Source of the DNA: CAVVFX01 sp963777595
Lineage (GTDB): Bacteria; Acidobacteriota; Terriglobia; Bryobacterales; Bryobacteraceae
DNA: 64,000 nt
Reading direction: 5' to 3'
NCBI GenBank assembly: GCA_963777595.1
Contig: CAVZRE010000051.1
Span: 43,531-107,530, forward strand
Shown: positions 9,594-18,606 of the stretch, piece by piece
Numbering within the stretch: the stretch's first letter is position 1
Layout: the number at the start of each line of letters is the position of its first letter
The notes under the pieces: generated by a model
Told to the model about the DNA's origin: nothing
Database searches by the model: none
Seen by the model: the letters and a program-made list of their open reading frames with translations, nothing else
Translations under genes and position numbers: made by a program

Positions 9594-10952
9594 ATGATTC
9601 CGGCAGCGACCGAGGGAACCCGCAGCGCGGCGGTAGACGAGAAACCGCCGCCTGGCCGCTTATTTGTCCTTGGACTGCAACACGTTCTGGTGATGTATGC
9701 GGGAAATGTCGCGGTACCGCTCCTCGTCGCCGCAGCTTTGCGCCTTCCGCCAGACCAGACGGCATTTCTGATCACCGCCGACCTCTTCGCTTCCGGACTT
9801 GCAACGTTGATTCAGACCCTGGGGCTCTGGAAGTTTGGCGCGCGCCTCCCCGTCATGATGGGCGCGACTTTCCTTTCAGTCGGCCCCATCATCGCCATGG
9901 GCTCCGATCCAGCCATCGGTTTGAACGGCTTCTTCGGCGCTCTCTTACTCTCAGGAATAATCGGCTTCCTGATTGCGCCTCTGATCGGAAAAATTCTCGG
10001 ATTGTTTCCCAATGTGGTTACGGGCTCTTTAATTACTCTGCTCGGACTTTCTCTGCTATCGGTGGCGATCAACTGGGCGGGCGGCGGAATGCCAACCTCG
10101 GAACAAGTGGTTGACGGAGTCAGGATGTCGGTCGCTAATCCTGCATACGGGCAACCGCGCGGATTGGCTATCGCGTTGTTTGTTTTTGTGGTGACCGTCC
10201 TGGTGGGCAAATATGGCCGTGGGATCTGGCAGAATCTCGCGATCATGATCGGCATCGTCGCCGGCACTCTGGTTTCCGTGCCCTTGGGCATGGTGCACGT
10301 TCAGGGTTGGACGGACGCCGCCTGGGTTTCCCTGGTGCTTCCCTTCCGTTTCGGCATGCCGACCTTGCATTTCGGCGCCGTCATCACCATGTGCATCGTC
10401 ATGATCGTGACTCTGGTGGAATCGACCGGCGTTTTCCTGGCCTTAGCCGAGATTACTGAAAAGAAGTTCGGACCGGCCGATCTGGTACAAGCCCTGCGTG
10501 CAGACGGGCTGGGAATCGCCTTGGGCGCAATTTTCAACGCCTTTCCGTACACCTCTTTCTCGCAGAATGTCGGCCTCGTATCGATCACGCGAGTCCGTTC
10601 GCGGTACGTCTGCGCAGTAGGCGGCTTGATTCTCATCGCGTTGGGACTGCTTCCGAAGATGGCTCATCTTGTCGCTGCCGTACCTGAACCTGTCCTGGGC
10701 GGGGCGGGACTCATGATGTTCGGCACCGTGGCCGCAACCGGCGTAAGAATTCTGAGTTCCGTAGATTTCGCGCGGCGTCCTCATGATCTGCTCATTGTCG
10801 CGAGTTCGCTTGGGATTGGGCTAATCCCCACCTTGTCGCCGCATTTCTTCCAGCATCTTCCCGAGTGGATTGCGCCGGTTACCGGCAGCAGTGTGGTGCT
10901 GGGAACGCTGGTGGCAGTCCTGCTCAACCTCTTCCTGAACGGCCGTGGCTAG
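9594..10952 (+). CDS. NCS2-family nucleobase (uracil/xanthine) permease
   Basis: 452-residue inner-membrane protein with about 12-14 hydrophobic segments, belonging to the nucleobase:cation symporter-2 family. Family landmarks are the first-helix LQHVLVMYAGNVAVPLLVAA, the LPVMMGATF segment and the QNVGLVSITRVRSRYV stretch that carries substrate-binding residues, followed by PEPVLGGAGLMMFG. GAGG lies 7 bases before the ATG. It would import uracil, xanthine or urate with protons. It is divergent from the Gfo/Idh gene, and no purine catabolic genes are adjacent, so the exact substrate is unresolved. Confidence 0.9.
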   Translation: MIPAATEGTRSAAVDEKPPPGRLFVLGLQHVLVMYAGNVAVPLLVAAALRLPPDQTAFLITADLFASGLATLIQTLGLWKFGARLPVMMGATFLSVGPIIAMGSDPAIGLNGFFGALLLSGIIGFLIAPLIGKILGLFPNVVTGSLITLLGLSLLSVAINWAGGGMPTSEQVVDGVRMSVANPAYGQPRGLAIALFVFVVTVLVGKYGRGIWQNLAIMIGIVAGTLVSVPLGMVHVQGWTDAAWVSLVLPFRFGMPTLHFGAVITMCIVMIVTLVESTGVFLALAEITEKKFGPADLVQALRADGLGIALGAIFNAFPYTSFSQNVGLVSITRVRSRYVCAVGGLILIALGLLPKMAHLVAAVPEPVLGGAGLMMFGTVAATGVRILSSVDFARRPHDLLIVASSLGIGLIPTLSPHFFQHLPEWIAPVTGSSVVLGTLVAVLLNLFLNGRG

Positions 10953-11090
10953 CAGTCTGCGCCTGCTGTTCGTTTCGCCGACTGCGCATACGAGTGTGAT
11001 CTAGCTCCGCACGGGTTTCCGATGACCGGCTTGCCCGCTAAGTGACATAATCGTTCCAATGAAGAATCAGGTGTGTCAGTAGGTATCACT

Positions 11091-12485
11091 ATGGACCAAA
11101 CCCGCCGAAACTTTTTATCGAACACCGTGCTGGCCATGGCCGCCGCAAATCTCCAAGCGGCCGGGAACGGCAAGCGCCCGAATTTTGTCCTCATTTACCT
11201 CGACGATTCCGGCTGGGCGGACTTTCACCCTTTCGGCGACCCGGCCTATCGCACGCCGAACGTGGAGCGCCTGGCTTCGCAAGGCTGCGCTTTTCACAAT
11301 TTCTACGTGACTCAGGCGATCTGCTCGGCTTCGCGTTCGTCGCTGCTCAGCGGATGTTATCCAGGGCGAACCAAAGTTTTTGGCGCCATAGCCCCGCGCG
11401 CTCGCGGCTTGGATCCTCGATTTGCCACGATGGGCGAAGTATTCAAGGCGAGTGGGTATCGTACTGCGGTCTTCGGCAAGTGGCACATTGGCGATCAACC
11501 CGAGACGCGCCCGCCGGCGCGCGGCTTCGACGAGTCATGCGGGCTCATGTATTCCAACGACATGTGGGAAGGTCACCCCGAACACCCGGAAGTCTGGGGC
11601 AAATATCCATTGCAGTTCTGGGACAACGGCAAGGTAACCATCGAGCGCGTCACCAAAGAGCACCAGGCCATGCTGACCACCTGGTACACCGAGCACGCCG
11701 TCGACTTCATTGGCCGCAACAAGGAAAATCCGTTCCTGCTCTACGTCCCGCAGTCCATGCCGCATGTGCCCATCTTCGCCAGCGAGAAATTCAAGGGCAA
11801 GTCGGGCGCAGGATTGTACGGTGACGTGATGATGGAGCTCGACTGGTCGGTCGGCGAAATTATGAAAGCATTGACCAGGGCCGGGCTCGACGACAACACC
11901 CTGGTATTCTTCAGTTCGGATAACGGTCCCTGGATCGTTTACGGCAACCACGCCGGAAAGACACCGTTCCGCGAAGCCAAAGCCACCGGCTTCGACGGAG
12001 GCACCCGCAGCGCCTGCATCATGCGCTATCCCGGTCGAATCCCGGCGGGCATAATCTCGAAACGCGCGCTCTGCACCGTGGACATGCTGCCGACGATGGC
12101 ATCTCTGGCGGACGCCAGGTTGCCCGCCAACCCCATCGACGGCCGTAACGTATGGGACTTGATCACGAACCAGCCCCTCGCCAGGAATCCGCACGACTAC
12201 TATCCTTTCTCGACCGGACCTGTCTTCGAAGGTGTACTGAGCGGCGATGGCCATTGGAAACTGCACTTGCCGCACAACTATCAATCGCTCGATTATGCCG
12301 GCAAGGACGGCTTTCCTGGCAAGTACAAGACCAAGCGCATCGAACTCTCGCTTTTCGATATGCAGAACGATCCTTTCGAAACGACCAACGTCATGGACGC
12401 TCACCCGGACATTGTCAGGCAGCTCCGCGTCTTCGCCGAGGAACACCGCCGCGCGTTCTACCCAAACCAGCAAGCTCCGGTGTGA
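11091..12485 (+). CDS. Tat-exported sulfatase (alkaline phosphatase superfamily)
   Basis: 464-residue arylsulfatase-type hydrolase. The N-terminus has a twin-arginine signal (QTRRNFLSNTVLAMAAANLQA). The metal-binding start NFVLIYLDDSGWAD is followed by CSASRSSLLSG, with Cys78 as the residue to be converted to formylglycine (C-x-P/A-x-R core), and by KWHIG, HVPIF and SSDNGPW motifs. A GTG six codons upstream at 11073 is possible, but the ATG at 11091 has AGG six to eight bases ahead and gives the normal Tat signal. It would remove sulfate esters from polysaccharides in the periplasm, after activation by a formylglycine-generating enzyme not found here. Confidence 0.9.
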   Translation: MDQTRRNFLSNTVLAMAAANLQAAGNGKRPNFVLIYLDDSGWADFHPFGDPAYRTPNVERLASQGCAFHNFYVTQAICSASRSSLLSGCYPGRTKVFGAIAPRARGLDPRFATMGEVFKASGYRTAVFGKWHIGDQPETRPPARGFDESCGLMYSNDMWEGHPEHPEVWGKYPLQFWDNGKVTIERVTKEHQAMLTTWYTEHAVDFIGRNKENPFLLYVPQSMPHVPIFASEKFKGKSGAGLYGDVMMELDWSVGEIMKALTRAGLDDNTLVFFSSDNGPWIVYGNHAGKTPFREAKATGFDGGTRSACIMRYPGRIPAGIISKRALCTVDMLPTMASLADARLPANPIDGRNVWDLITNQPLARNPHDYYPFSTGPVFEGVLSGDGHWKLHLPHNYQSLDYAGKDGFPGKYKTKRIELSLFDMQNDPFETTNVMDAHPDIVRQLRVFAEEHRRAFYPNQQAPV

Positions 12486-12621
12486 CAGACTTCGGAGCAA
12501 GCTGCGACATTCGGCAATCGTGAATCGCAGGGCGGCGAATCGTGGCCGCAGCCACTTTCATTCGATCTGAAGTAGACGATCGAACCTCATCCTGTACCTT
12601 TTCAGCGTGCCCTTGTGCCCC

Positions 12622-12649
12622 TACAGTTTTCCCCTTTCCCCGCCGATAT
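12622..12649 (+). promoter_or_regulatory. FliA (sigma28)-type promoter of motAB
   Basis: TACAGTTT (12622-12629), 12 bases, then GCCGATAT (12642-12649) matches the enterobacterial FliA consensus TAAAGTTT-N11-GCCGATAA at 14 of 16 box positions with one base more spacing. It lies directly before motA. The -10 box ends only 9 bases before the ATG, so transcription should start almost at the start codon, and no Shine-Dalgarno is present. Confidence 0.7.
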
Positions 12650-12658
12650 AAAAACAGC

Positions 12659-13546
12659 ATGTGGGTAATCATTGGACTTGTAATTGTCTTCGGCTCGATC
12701 ATAGGCGGTTTTCTGATGGAGAAGGGCAATCTGTTGGTATTGATGCAGCCTGCCGAACTGATCATTATCGGAGGTGCGGCGCTGGGCACCATCTTGATTG
12801 CGAATCCCTTGCCTATAGTGATTCGCATGTTCAAGGGAATTTTGCGCGCGCTCTCGGGATCCCGCTACACCAAGAAGTTCTACCTTGACACGCTGACGAT
12901 GCTGGGTACAATTTTTCAGACGGCCCGCAAGCAAGGGTTGGCAAAACTCGAAGCTGATGTAGATGATCCCGGAAAGAGCCCTCTTTTTACTAAGTATCCA
13001 TTGTTTCTGAAAGACCACCACGCCCTTGATTTCGTGTGTGACACTCTGCGGGTTGCAGTCACCGGCGGAGTGGGCGCGTATGAGATCGATCAGGTGATGG
13101 AGATCGACATGGAAGCGCACCATGCCGAAGCTCATCCGCCGGTCGCTGCATTGCAAACCGTTGCTGACGCGCTGCCGGGTCTCGGTATTGTCGCTGCGGT
13201 CCTTGGCGTCGTTATTACCATGGGGGCCCTTGGAGGGCCGCCAGAGGAGATCGGACATAAGGTCGCGGCGGCACTGGTCGGGACATTCCTAGGAATTCTG
13301 CTCTGTTACGGTGTGTTCGGACCCGTATCGAGCAAATTGGCAGGCATAAATAACGACGACGCAACCTACTATCAGTGTCTGCGAACGGGGTTGTCAGCAT
13401 TCATCAAGGGAGCGCCTCCCATCCTGGCAGTAGAGTTTGCGCGGCGATCTCTACCCCACGAGGTTCGCCCGAGTTTCAAAGATGCGGAAGCGGCGGTGCG
13501 AGGCAGCAAGAGCGCGGCATCGGAAGGCGCGAGCGAAGCTGCATAG
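12659..13546 (+). CDS. motA: Flagellar motor stator protein MotA
   Basis: 295-residue inner-membrane proton-channel subunit of the flagellar stator, the same length as E. coli MotA. The ATG at 12659 gives MWVIIGLVIVFGSIIGGFLM, which aligns without gaps to the E. coli N-terminus up to the shared QPAEL motif; the longer upstream frame from 12542 is rejected. Four membrane segments, the PLFTKYP loop, the LPGLGIVAAVLGVV helix and the VGTFLGILLCYG helix are visible. It is preceded by a FliA-like promoter and followed 12 bases later by motB, forming a two-gene operon. It is of the E. coli/enterobacterial type rather than the PomA type. Confidence 0.95.
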   Translation: MWVIIGLVIVFGSIIGGFLMEKGNLLVLMQPAELIIIGGAALGTILIANPLPIVIRMFKGILRALSGSRYTKKFYLDTLTMLGTIFQTARKQGLAKLEADVDDPGKSPLFTKYPLFLKDHHALDFVCDTLRVAVTGGVGAYEIDQVMEIDMEAHHAEAHPPVAALQTVADALPGLGIVAAVLGVVITMGALGGPPEEIGHKVAAALVGTFLGILLCYGVFGPVSSKLAGINNDDATYYQCLRTGLSAFIKGAPPILAVEFARRSLPHEVRPSFKDAEAAVRGSKSAASEGASEAA

Positions 13547-13558
13547 AGAAAGGTCCAT

Positions 13559-14389
13559 ATGGAACCATCAACTGCCCACCCAATCATCATAGTCAAGAAG
13601 AAAGGCGGCCACGGTGCACACCACGGAGGCGCCTGGAAAGTCGCCTACGCCGATTTTGTCACAGCCATGATGGCGCTCTTTATCGTCTTATGGCTGCTAA
13701 ACACCAGTCAGGACGTTCAGAAAACCATCGGTGGCTATTTCCTCGACCCGCTGGGTAAAGGCAAAGATACGGGAACCGGCATGCACGGTTCCGGTGAAAC
13801 CGTCAATCTGAAGAAAGACGATATGCCAAAACTGAAGGAGCAGATCGAAAAAGCAATGAAGAAATTGCCCCAGTTTCAGGCCATGAAGAACCAGATCCGT
13901 CTCATTGTGACCGGCGAAGGCCTGCGCATCGAGCTTCTAGAAAATGAGAAAGCGGATGCCACGTTCTTCGAGTCCGGCAGCCCTCAGCCAACGGAGAAAT
14001 GCCGTGGGCTTCTGGCCTTGCTCGCGACCCAGTTGGGAACACTCGACAACAAGCTGCTTATCGAAGGTCATACCGATTCCAGACCCTTCAATACCGACCA
14101 TAATTACACCAACTGGGAACTCTCCGCGGACCGAGCGAATGCGGCGCGGCGTCTCATGGAAACAGACGGATTGAAGCACGGCCAAGTGGCCCAGGTGAGA
14201 GGCTTCGCCGATCAGAATCTGCTCGTCCCGAAAGACCCCCAAAACGCGTCCAACCGTCGCGTCTCCGTAATCGTCCAATATCTGTCGGGCGCAGTGCCAA
14301 TGCCCACGACTATAAAACCTGGAGCTGATAAGCCGGGCAAAGCCCATCAAAACGTAGAAGGTTCTTCGCCAGCTTCACATTCAAAGTGA
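13559..14389 (+). CDS. motB: Flagellar motor stator protein MotB
   Basis: 276-residue stator subunit with one N-terminal membrane helix and a C-terminal OmpA-like peptidoglycan-binding domain. The proton-carrying aspartate is Asp32 in AYADFVTAMMALFIVLWLL, at the same number as in E. coli. A plug-like linker follows, and the OmpA domain shows LIEGHTDSRPF and NWELSADRANAARR. GAGAAAGG lies 5 bases ahead of the ATG. The last 80 bases overlap the convergent PDZ gene, so the MotB tail (Pro/Lys/Ser-rich, after the domain) is encoded opposite the PDZ protein's C-terminus. Together with MotA it converts proton flow into torque on the flagellar rotor. Confidence 0.95.
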   Translation: MEPSTAHPIIIVKKKGGHGAHHGGAWKVAYADFVTAMMALFIVLWLLNTSQDVQKTIGGYFLDPLGKGKDTGTGMHGSGETVNLKKDDMPKLKEQIEKAMKKLPQFQAMKNQIRLIVTGEGLRIELLENEKADATFFESGSPQPTEKCRGLLALLATQLGTLDNKLLIEGHTDSRPFNTDHNYTNWELSADRANAARRLMETDGLKHGQVAQVRGFADQNLLVPKDPQNASNRRVSVIVQYLSGAVPMPTTIKPGADKPGKAHQNVEGSSPASHSK

Positions 14390-15158
14390 TCTCCTTATGA
14401 TTGCGCACGACCGTAAGACTGGCCATCTTCCCCGACTTCCGCAATAAGGGAGCGACGCTGCGCGGAGATGAGACGGCTTGCCCATCAATCCGGGTAATCA
14501 CATCGCCTGCTTTCAGGCCCGCATTATCGGCCGCCGCTCCCCGGGTTACAGACCGCACCAGTACGCCTTCTCGTACCCCGAAGAATTCAGCCAGTTGCGA
14601 ATTCAGACTCTCTGTTTCCACTCCTAAAGCCGTGCTACGCCAGGAGAACATGTCATATGGCGTGTCTGGCATCATCGGAGGCTCGGGAGGAAACGGCGGC
14701 ATCGGAGTGCCGGGCGAAATCATAAACAGTGCCCCCGCTGGTCTCGACCCGATGGTCGCGCTGAACGATTGCTTCGAACCGTTTCGCCAAACGTCCATCG
14801 CCACCTTCCTTCCCGCGACAGTCTCCGTTACCATCCTGACAAACTGCTCTCCGCCATCCACGTGCTGGCCGTTGTAATCGAGGATCACATCGCCCCTTTT
14901 GATGCCGGCGGCCGCCGCAGGAGACCCGTCCGACACCCAGGTTACTTCCACCCCCTGAGGCTCCTTCAGCCCCAAGACCTTGGCCCGTTCATCAGTTACA
15001 TCTACCACCCCGATCCCCAGATAGCCGCGGGATTCGGAGAAGGTCGATGCGGAGTGCGCCTTCGGAGCCTGGCTCTGGGCGGCAGGGAGCGGCAAGCCCA
15101 TCGGAACGATCGCAATGAGGCCCCCAGCCAGCGTTCTAATGTTAAACATTATCGACAC
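14310..15158 (-). CDS. Secreted protein with two PDZ domains
   Basis: 282-residue exported protein with a signal peptide (LAGGLIAIVPMGLPLPAAQSQA). PDZ-1 covers about residues 45-135 (YLGIGVVDV, then SPAAAAGIKRGDVILDYNG). A Pro/Met-rich linker (TPMPPFPPEPPMMP) follows, then PDZ-2 at about 180-268 (LGVETESLNSQLAEFFGV, then DNAGLKAGDVITRIDG). No trypsin-like protease domain is present, so it resembles a DegP-like tail without its protease and probably acts as a periplasmic peptide-binding scaffold. It is the last gene of a minus-strand row below the anti-sigma gene, 21 bases away, which hints that it belongs to the ECF sigma regulon (inference). The ATG four codons later is an alternative start. 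Confidence 0.82.
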   Translation of the reverse strand: MSIMFNIRTLAGGLIAIVPMGLPLPAAQSQAPKAHSASTFSESRGYLGIGVVDVTDERAKVLGLKEPQGVEVTWVSDGSPAAAAGIKRGDVILDYNGQHVDGGEQFVRMVTETVAGRKVAMDVWRNGSKQSFSATIGSRPAGALFMISPGTPMPPFPPEPPMMPDTPYDMFSWRSTALGVETESLNSQLAEFFGVREGVLVRSVTRGAAADNAGLKAGDVITRIDGQAVSSPRSVAPLLRKSGKMASLTVVRNHKEITLNVKLAKNLLRFDGLCPAYQLQVL

Positions 15159-15179
15159 TCATGTTAGACGAAATAGAAT

Positions 15180-16112
15180 TCAGAATGTCCCCAGCGTGGC
15201 ATGCATCTGCTTGAGCGCATCCTGAACCCGGCTCCGTACATAGTGGTTGTCTTCCTTCTGAAAAACATCCTGCAGGATTCCGACCATGGCGTCATCGTGG
15301 CGGCTGGTGAGAACCTCGATTGTCTCCATCCGGACACCAGCGTTGTCATCGTGCAGCAGAACCTGGGCCAGCGTCTGGCGAACTGCCGGGTCGCCCGCGA
15401 ATGTCTTCAGCCCCTCCAACGCCTTCAGCCGCACTCCGGCATCGCTGTCGTGAGCCACCGCGTCAAGTAGAGCCGCGCGCACCGGCGATGATTGCGGGCA
15501 CTCCTTCAACATCCCAGCCGATTCCACCCGCACACCGGGATTATTCTCCTGCCGGATCGCGTCGAGCAGCAGGCGCTGGATCTTGTCGTCATCGAGCCGC
15601 CCCGTAATCTCGCGCCTCTGAATCTCATCGAGGGAAATGCGGACTGTCCCGGCCGCCTGCGGCTCAATCGCCCGGATCGCCGATGAAAAAGCCGCATTTT
15701 CCACACCCGCCTGATTCACTCCGAAAGCACCCAGGGCGTTCGCTCCCGGACCGGTCAACCGCGCCCCCAGGTAACCCACGGCGATCAGCGCCATCGCGCC
15801 CAGTGGTACTCGTAAACGCAACCCGTCATGCCAGATCTCCCTCAAGAAACCACCAACGCCCAGCCAGCCACGGTGATGCAGCGGCTCGCGTCCCACCTGG
15901 CGGGATAGATCCCCCCGGCACTCCTGCAGCAGGCCCGCGGGTATGGACATCTCCCGCGTATCAAGCGCCGAGTGGATCGCCTTCTGTAGCTTGAACTCCT
16001 GCGCACACCCGGCGCAACGTGCGACATGATCCTCCACCAACTCTTCAGTCGCCGGCGACACTTCGCCATAAAGGTACAACGGGATCGCCCGTACAACCTC
16101 CTCGCACTTCAT
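15180..16112 (-). CDS. zf-HC2 anti-sigma factor with HEAT-repeat C-terminus
   Basis: 310-residue predicted membrane anti-sigma factor. The N-terminal zinc-binding anti-sigma domain shows Cys3 and the His29-x3-Cys33-x2-Cys36 core (EDHVARCAGCAQEF). One membrane helix (VPLGAMALIAVGYLGARL) follows. Residues about 170-305 carry four HEAT-like repeats of roughly 37 residues, each with a conserved pattern (NPGVRVESAG, DAGVRLKALEG, NAGVRMETIEV, NHYVRSRVQDA). The start at 16112 overlaps the sigma gene stop as ATGA and has GGGAG 8 bases upstream. The zinc domain should hold the ECF sigma in the cytoplasm; the HEAT part would sit in the periplasm and may sense a protein partner. Confidence 0.85.
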   Translation of the reverse strand: MKCEEVVRAIPLYLYGEVSPATEELVEDHVARCAGCAQEFKLQKAIHSALDTREMSIPAGLLQECRGDLSRQVGREPLHHRGWLGVGGFLREIWHDGLRLRVPLGAMALIAVGYLGARLTGPGANALGAFGVNQAGVENAAFSSAIRAIEPQAAGTVRISLDEIQRREITGRLDDDKIQRLLLDAIRQENNPGVRVESAGMLKECPQSSPVRAALLDAVAHDSDAGVRLKALEGLKTFAGDPAVRQTLAQVLLHDDNAGVRMETIEVLTSRHDDAMVGILQDVFQKEDNHYVRSRVQDALKQMHATLGTF

Positions 16113-16690
16113 ACAAATTCTCCCAATATGCAACGCATTTTCTGTGTGGCGCGAAATAGACAATTCTTGGCGGCTTCCTCACTGGTTCCCAGCATCTCGC
16201 CGATATTCCGCAGACGAAGGCCCTGATAGTGCCGTAATTCGAAAACCATACGCTCCCGCGGCGACAGGTCTTCGAGAGCCGAACTGATTTTCTTCTGCAA
16301 CTGGAGGTTCCAGGTATGGCGTTCCGGATCCGCCGAAGGACCTTCCTGCGCAAACTGTTCCATTCGGTCGAGCGGACCCTCGGGCGTGTCGATCACTGTC
16401 GATTCCTCTCTTCGCACCTTGCGCTTGCGTAGATGGTCCAGGCAGATATTCGTCACGATCCGGTACAACCACGTATGAAAGCTGCAGTCGAACCGGAAGG
16501 CATGCAAGTTCTTGTAAACGCGAAGAAAGGCCTCTTGATAGATGTCCCGTGCATCCTCAGGCGACCTCAGCAGATTCATGGCAATCCGAAGAACGTTCTG
16601 GTCATAGGTGCGGACTAGAGTCTCAAACGCGTCCGCGTCGCCCCGTTGGGCAGCGCGAATGAGTGTGGCTTCGTCGGCTTGGGTGGCCAT
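16109..16690 (-). CDS. ECF-type RNA polymerase sigma factor
   Basis: 193-residue sigma-70 family extracytoplasmic-function factor. Region 2 is seen in DARDIYQEAFLRVYKNLHAF and FHTWLYRIVTNICLDHLRKRK, and region 4 in LSPRERMVFELRHYQGLRLRNIGEMLGTS. The chosen ATG at 16690 gives MATQADEATLIRAAQRGD, the typical N-terminus; the ATG at 16723 or a TTG at 16729 would add 11-13 residues with no ribosome site. It overlaps the anti-sigma gene by ATGA, so sigma and anti-sigma are made in proportion. It probably directs transcription of its own operon and of envelope genes. The target promoter could not be identified. Confidence 0.9.
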   Translation of the reverse strand: MATQADEATLIRAAQRGDADAFETLVRTYDQNVLRIAMNLLRSPEDARDIYQEAFLRVYKNLHAFRFDCSFHTWLYRIVTNICLDHLRKRKVRREESTVIDTPEGPLDRMEQFAQEGPSADPERHTWNLQLQKKISSALEDLSPRERMVFELRHYQGLRLRNIGEMLGTSEEAAKNCLFRATQKMRCILGEFV

Positions 16691-16950
16691 TCGGTTGGCG
16701 AGGACTCCAGCTGCTAACACCATCGGCAAAATTTATAGACGTACAGCCGGCAAAAAGGTCACGGAGAGATCCGCGGCCAGTCCTAAGCTCTACTAAACAC
16801 AGTATCTTGAGCGGCTGGCGCGGCTTTTCCGCCTCGACCACCCGGAGACGGTCTGTCGCCGGCACGGTATAGTCGAAAACGAGCTTCTTCCGCGACGGCT
16901 CGCCTGACTGATTTAGCCGTGCCGCCCTGCAAGTTGCCGCAAAGGCGGTG

Positions 16951-18606
16951 TCATGACGCCCGCATGTTGTCCAGTTGTTGGGCATCTTTTGCGACGGCTG
17001 CGGCGGTCCCCTCCTTGGTCAAGGTGAGGCTAACCGCCCAGAAGAAGATTGCCAGCGAGAAGACAATCACCAGGCCGACGTCGATCCAATTTGGCAGAAG
17101 GTTGGCCGGGTGGTCGCCATAGCGGCCCAGAGCACCAATCACCAGATGCCCTGCGAACCACGGCCCGATCCAGACGGCGTTTCGGATCAGGTGCTCAGCG
17201 CCTGTTCTGGCGCGCCACCCTCCGATGGCGAACAACACCAAGCCCGCCAACATCGCGCAGGCAAGCTTCCAGGTAGACTCGAAGCCACCCCAATAGATGA
17301 TCAGATTGGCCGAACAAAAGGCCGCCGGCAGGACGAGTTGAGGCATTGGCACCCGGTAGGACCGGGGCCGGCCAGAGTCGACTTTATGGAGCGCCGCCAG
17401 TGATACCGGCGCGAACGCGTACATGATCGCCGTCGCCCCGGTGATCACGTTCACCAACTCGATCCAACTCTTAAACGGCCCGAATGCGAGAGACCCGACC
17501 ACCGCTGCCACCAGGACGGATACCACTGGTACCCCTTTTTTGTTCGTGGTAGCCAGGACCCCCGGCATCTCGCGCTCCTCGCCAAGTGCGTATGAGAGGC
17601 GTGCGGACGCACCCATGTAGACCACGCCGGAGCCCGCGGGTGAGATTACCGCGTCGATGATCAGAACTTTGGCGAGCCAGCCCGCGCCAACGGCCAGGGC
17701 GAGCGTGTACCAGGCTCCGAAATTAGACGGATCGGTCCCCAGCGGCTTCACCCAACCGCTGACGAGGTTGCGGGAATCGAGTCCACCGATCATCACCACC
17801 TGCAGCAGCGTGTAAATCACCGCCCCGACAGCCATCGCCGTCAACACAGCGCGCGACAAGTCTCTTTTCGGATCGCTCGCTTCGCCGGCGAGTTGGATGG
17901 CTTGCTCGAAGCCTTGCAGCGCGAACACAACTCCACCGCTCAGCGCGGCGAAGACGCCATGAAAACCGAACGGGAGGAAGCCACCGCCTGCATGGAAATT
18001 CACTGGATCGAACCGGAGTATGGCTACAACGGCTATCGCGAGGATGGGAACCGCCGTTTTCCACAGCACAACGATCACATTGCTCTCGGAGAGGAACTTC
18101 GCGCCGGCAAGATTTATTGCCGTAAACACCGCCATTAATCCAATGGCTACTACTACGCCGCGGCTATTTAAAAGTCCGGCGCTCTCGCCAAACTTGTTGA
18201 TCATGCCAAAGTGCTCGTTAACCCAGCTAATACTGTTGACGTAGGAGATGGCGGCGAGGACCTCAACCGGAACCGTGAAGACCGCCTGCAGCCAGGCTGC
18301 CCACCCCGCTGCGAAGCCCGCGATCGGGCCATGTGAGTAGTAGGGAAACCTTGCCGACCCGCCGGCGACGGGATACGTGGCGCCCAGTTCTGCGTACGTC
18401 AGCGCCAGCATCGCCAGCATCGAAGCCGCTAAAATCCACGACAGGATTGACGCCGGGCCAGCCTTTTGCGCCGCGTTTAGTGCGCCGAGCAGCCAGCCCG
18501 ATCCAATGATCGACCCCAGCGAGAGGAACATGAGTCCGTAAAAGCCGACCGATCGTTTCAGGTGGCCTGCAGTTCCGAGGGATCGCTCGTCGTGTTGGTT
18601 GATCAT
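16951..18606 (-). CDS. APC-superfamily amino acid permease
   Basis: 551-residue integral membrane transporter. The first helix has the APC signature GSIIGSGWLLGALNAAQKAG, followed by an AELGATYPVAGGSARF stretch typical of the family. About 12-14 membrane helices are visible to a hydrophilic C-terminus (TKEGTAAAVAKDAQQLDN). AAGGA lies about 9 bases ahead of the ATG. It would exchange or import an amino acid or amine across the inner membrane; the substrate is not recognisable. It stands alone on the minus strand with a long upstream gap. Confidence 0.88.
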   Translation of the reverse strand: MINQHDERSLGTAGHLKRSVGFYGLMFLSLGSIIGSGWLLGALNAAQKAGPASILSWILAASMLAMLALTYAELGATYPVAGGSARFPYYSHGPIAGFAAGWAAWLQAVFTVPVEVLAAISYVNSISWVNEHFGMINKFGESAGLLNSRGVVVAIGLMAVFTAINLAGAKFLSESNVIVVLWKTAVPILAIAVVAILRFDPVNFHAGGGFLPFGFHGVFAALSGGVVFALQGFEQAIQLAGEASDPKRDLSRAVLTAMAVGAVIYTLLQVVMIGGLDSRNLVSGWVKPLGTDPSNFGAWYTLALAVGAGWLAKVLIIDAVISPAGSGVVYMGASARLSYALGEEREMPGVLATTNKKGVPVVSVLVAAVVGSLAFGPFKSWIELVNVITGATAIMYAFAPVSLAALHKVDSGRPRSYRVPMPQLVLPAAFCSANLIIYWGGFESTWKLACAMLAGLVLFAIGGWRARTGAEHLIRNAVWIGPWFAGHLVIGALGRYGDHPANLLPNWIDVGLVIVFSLAIFFWAVSLTLTKEGTAAAVAKDAQQLDNMRAS

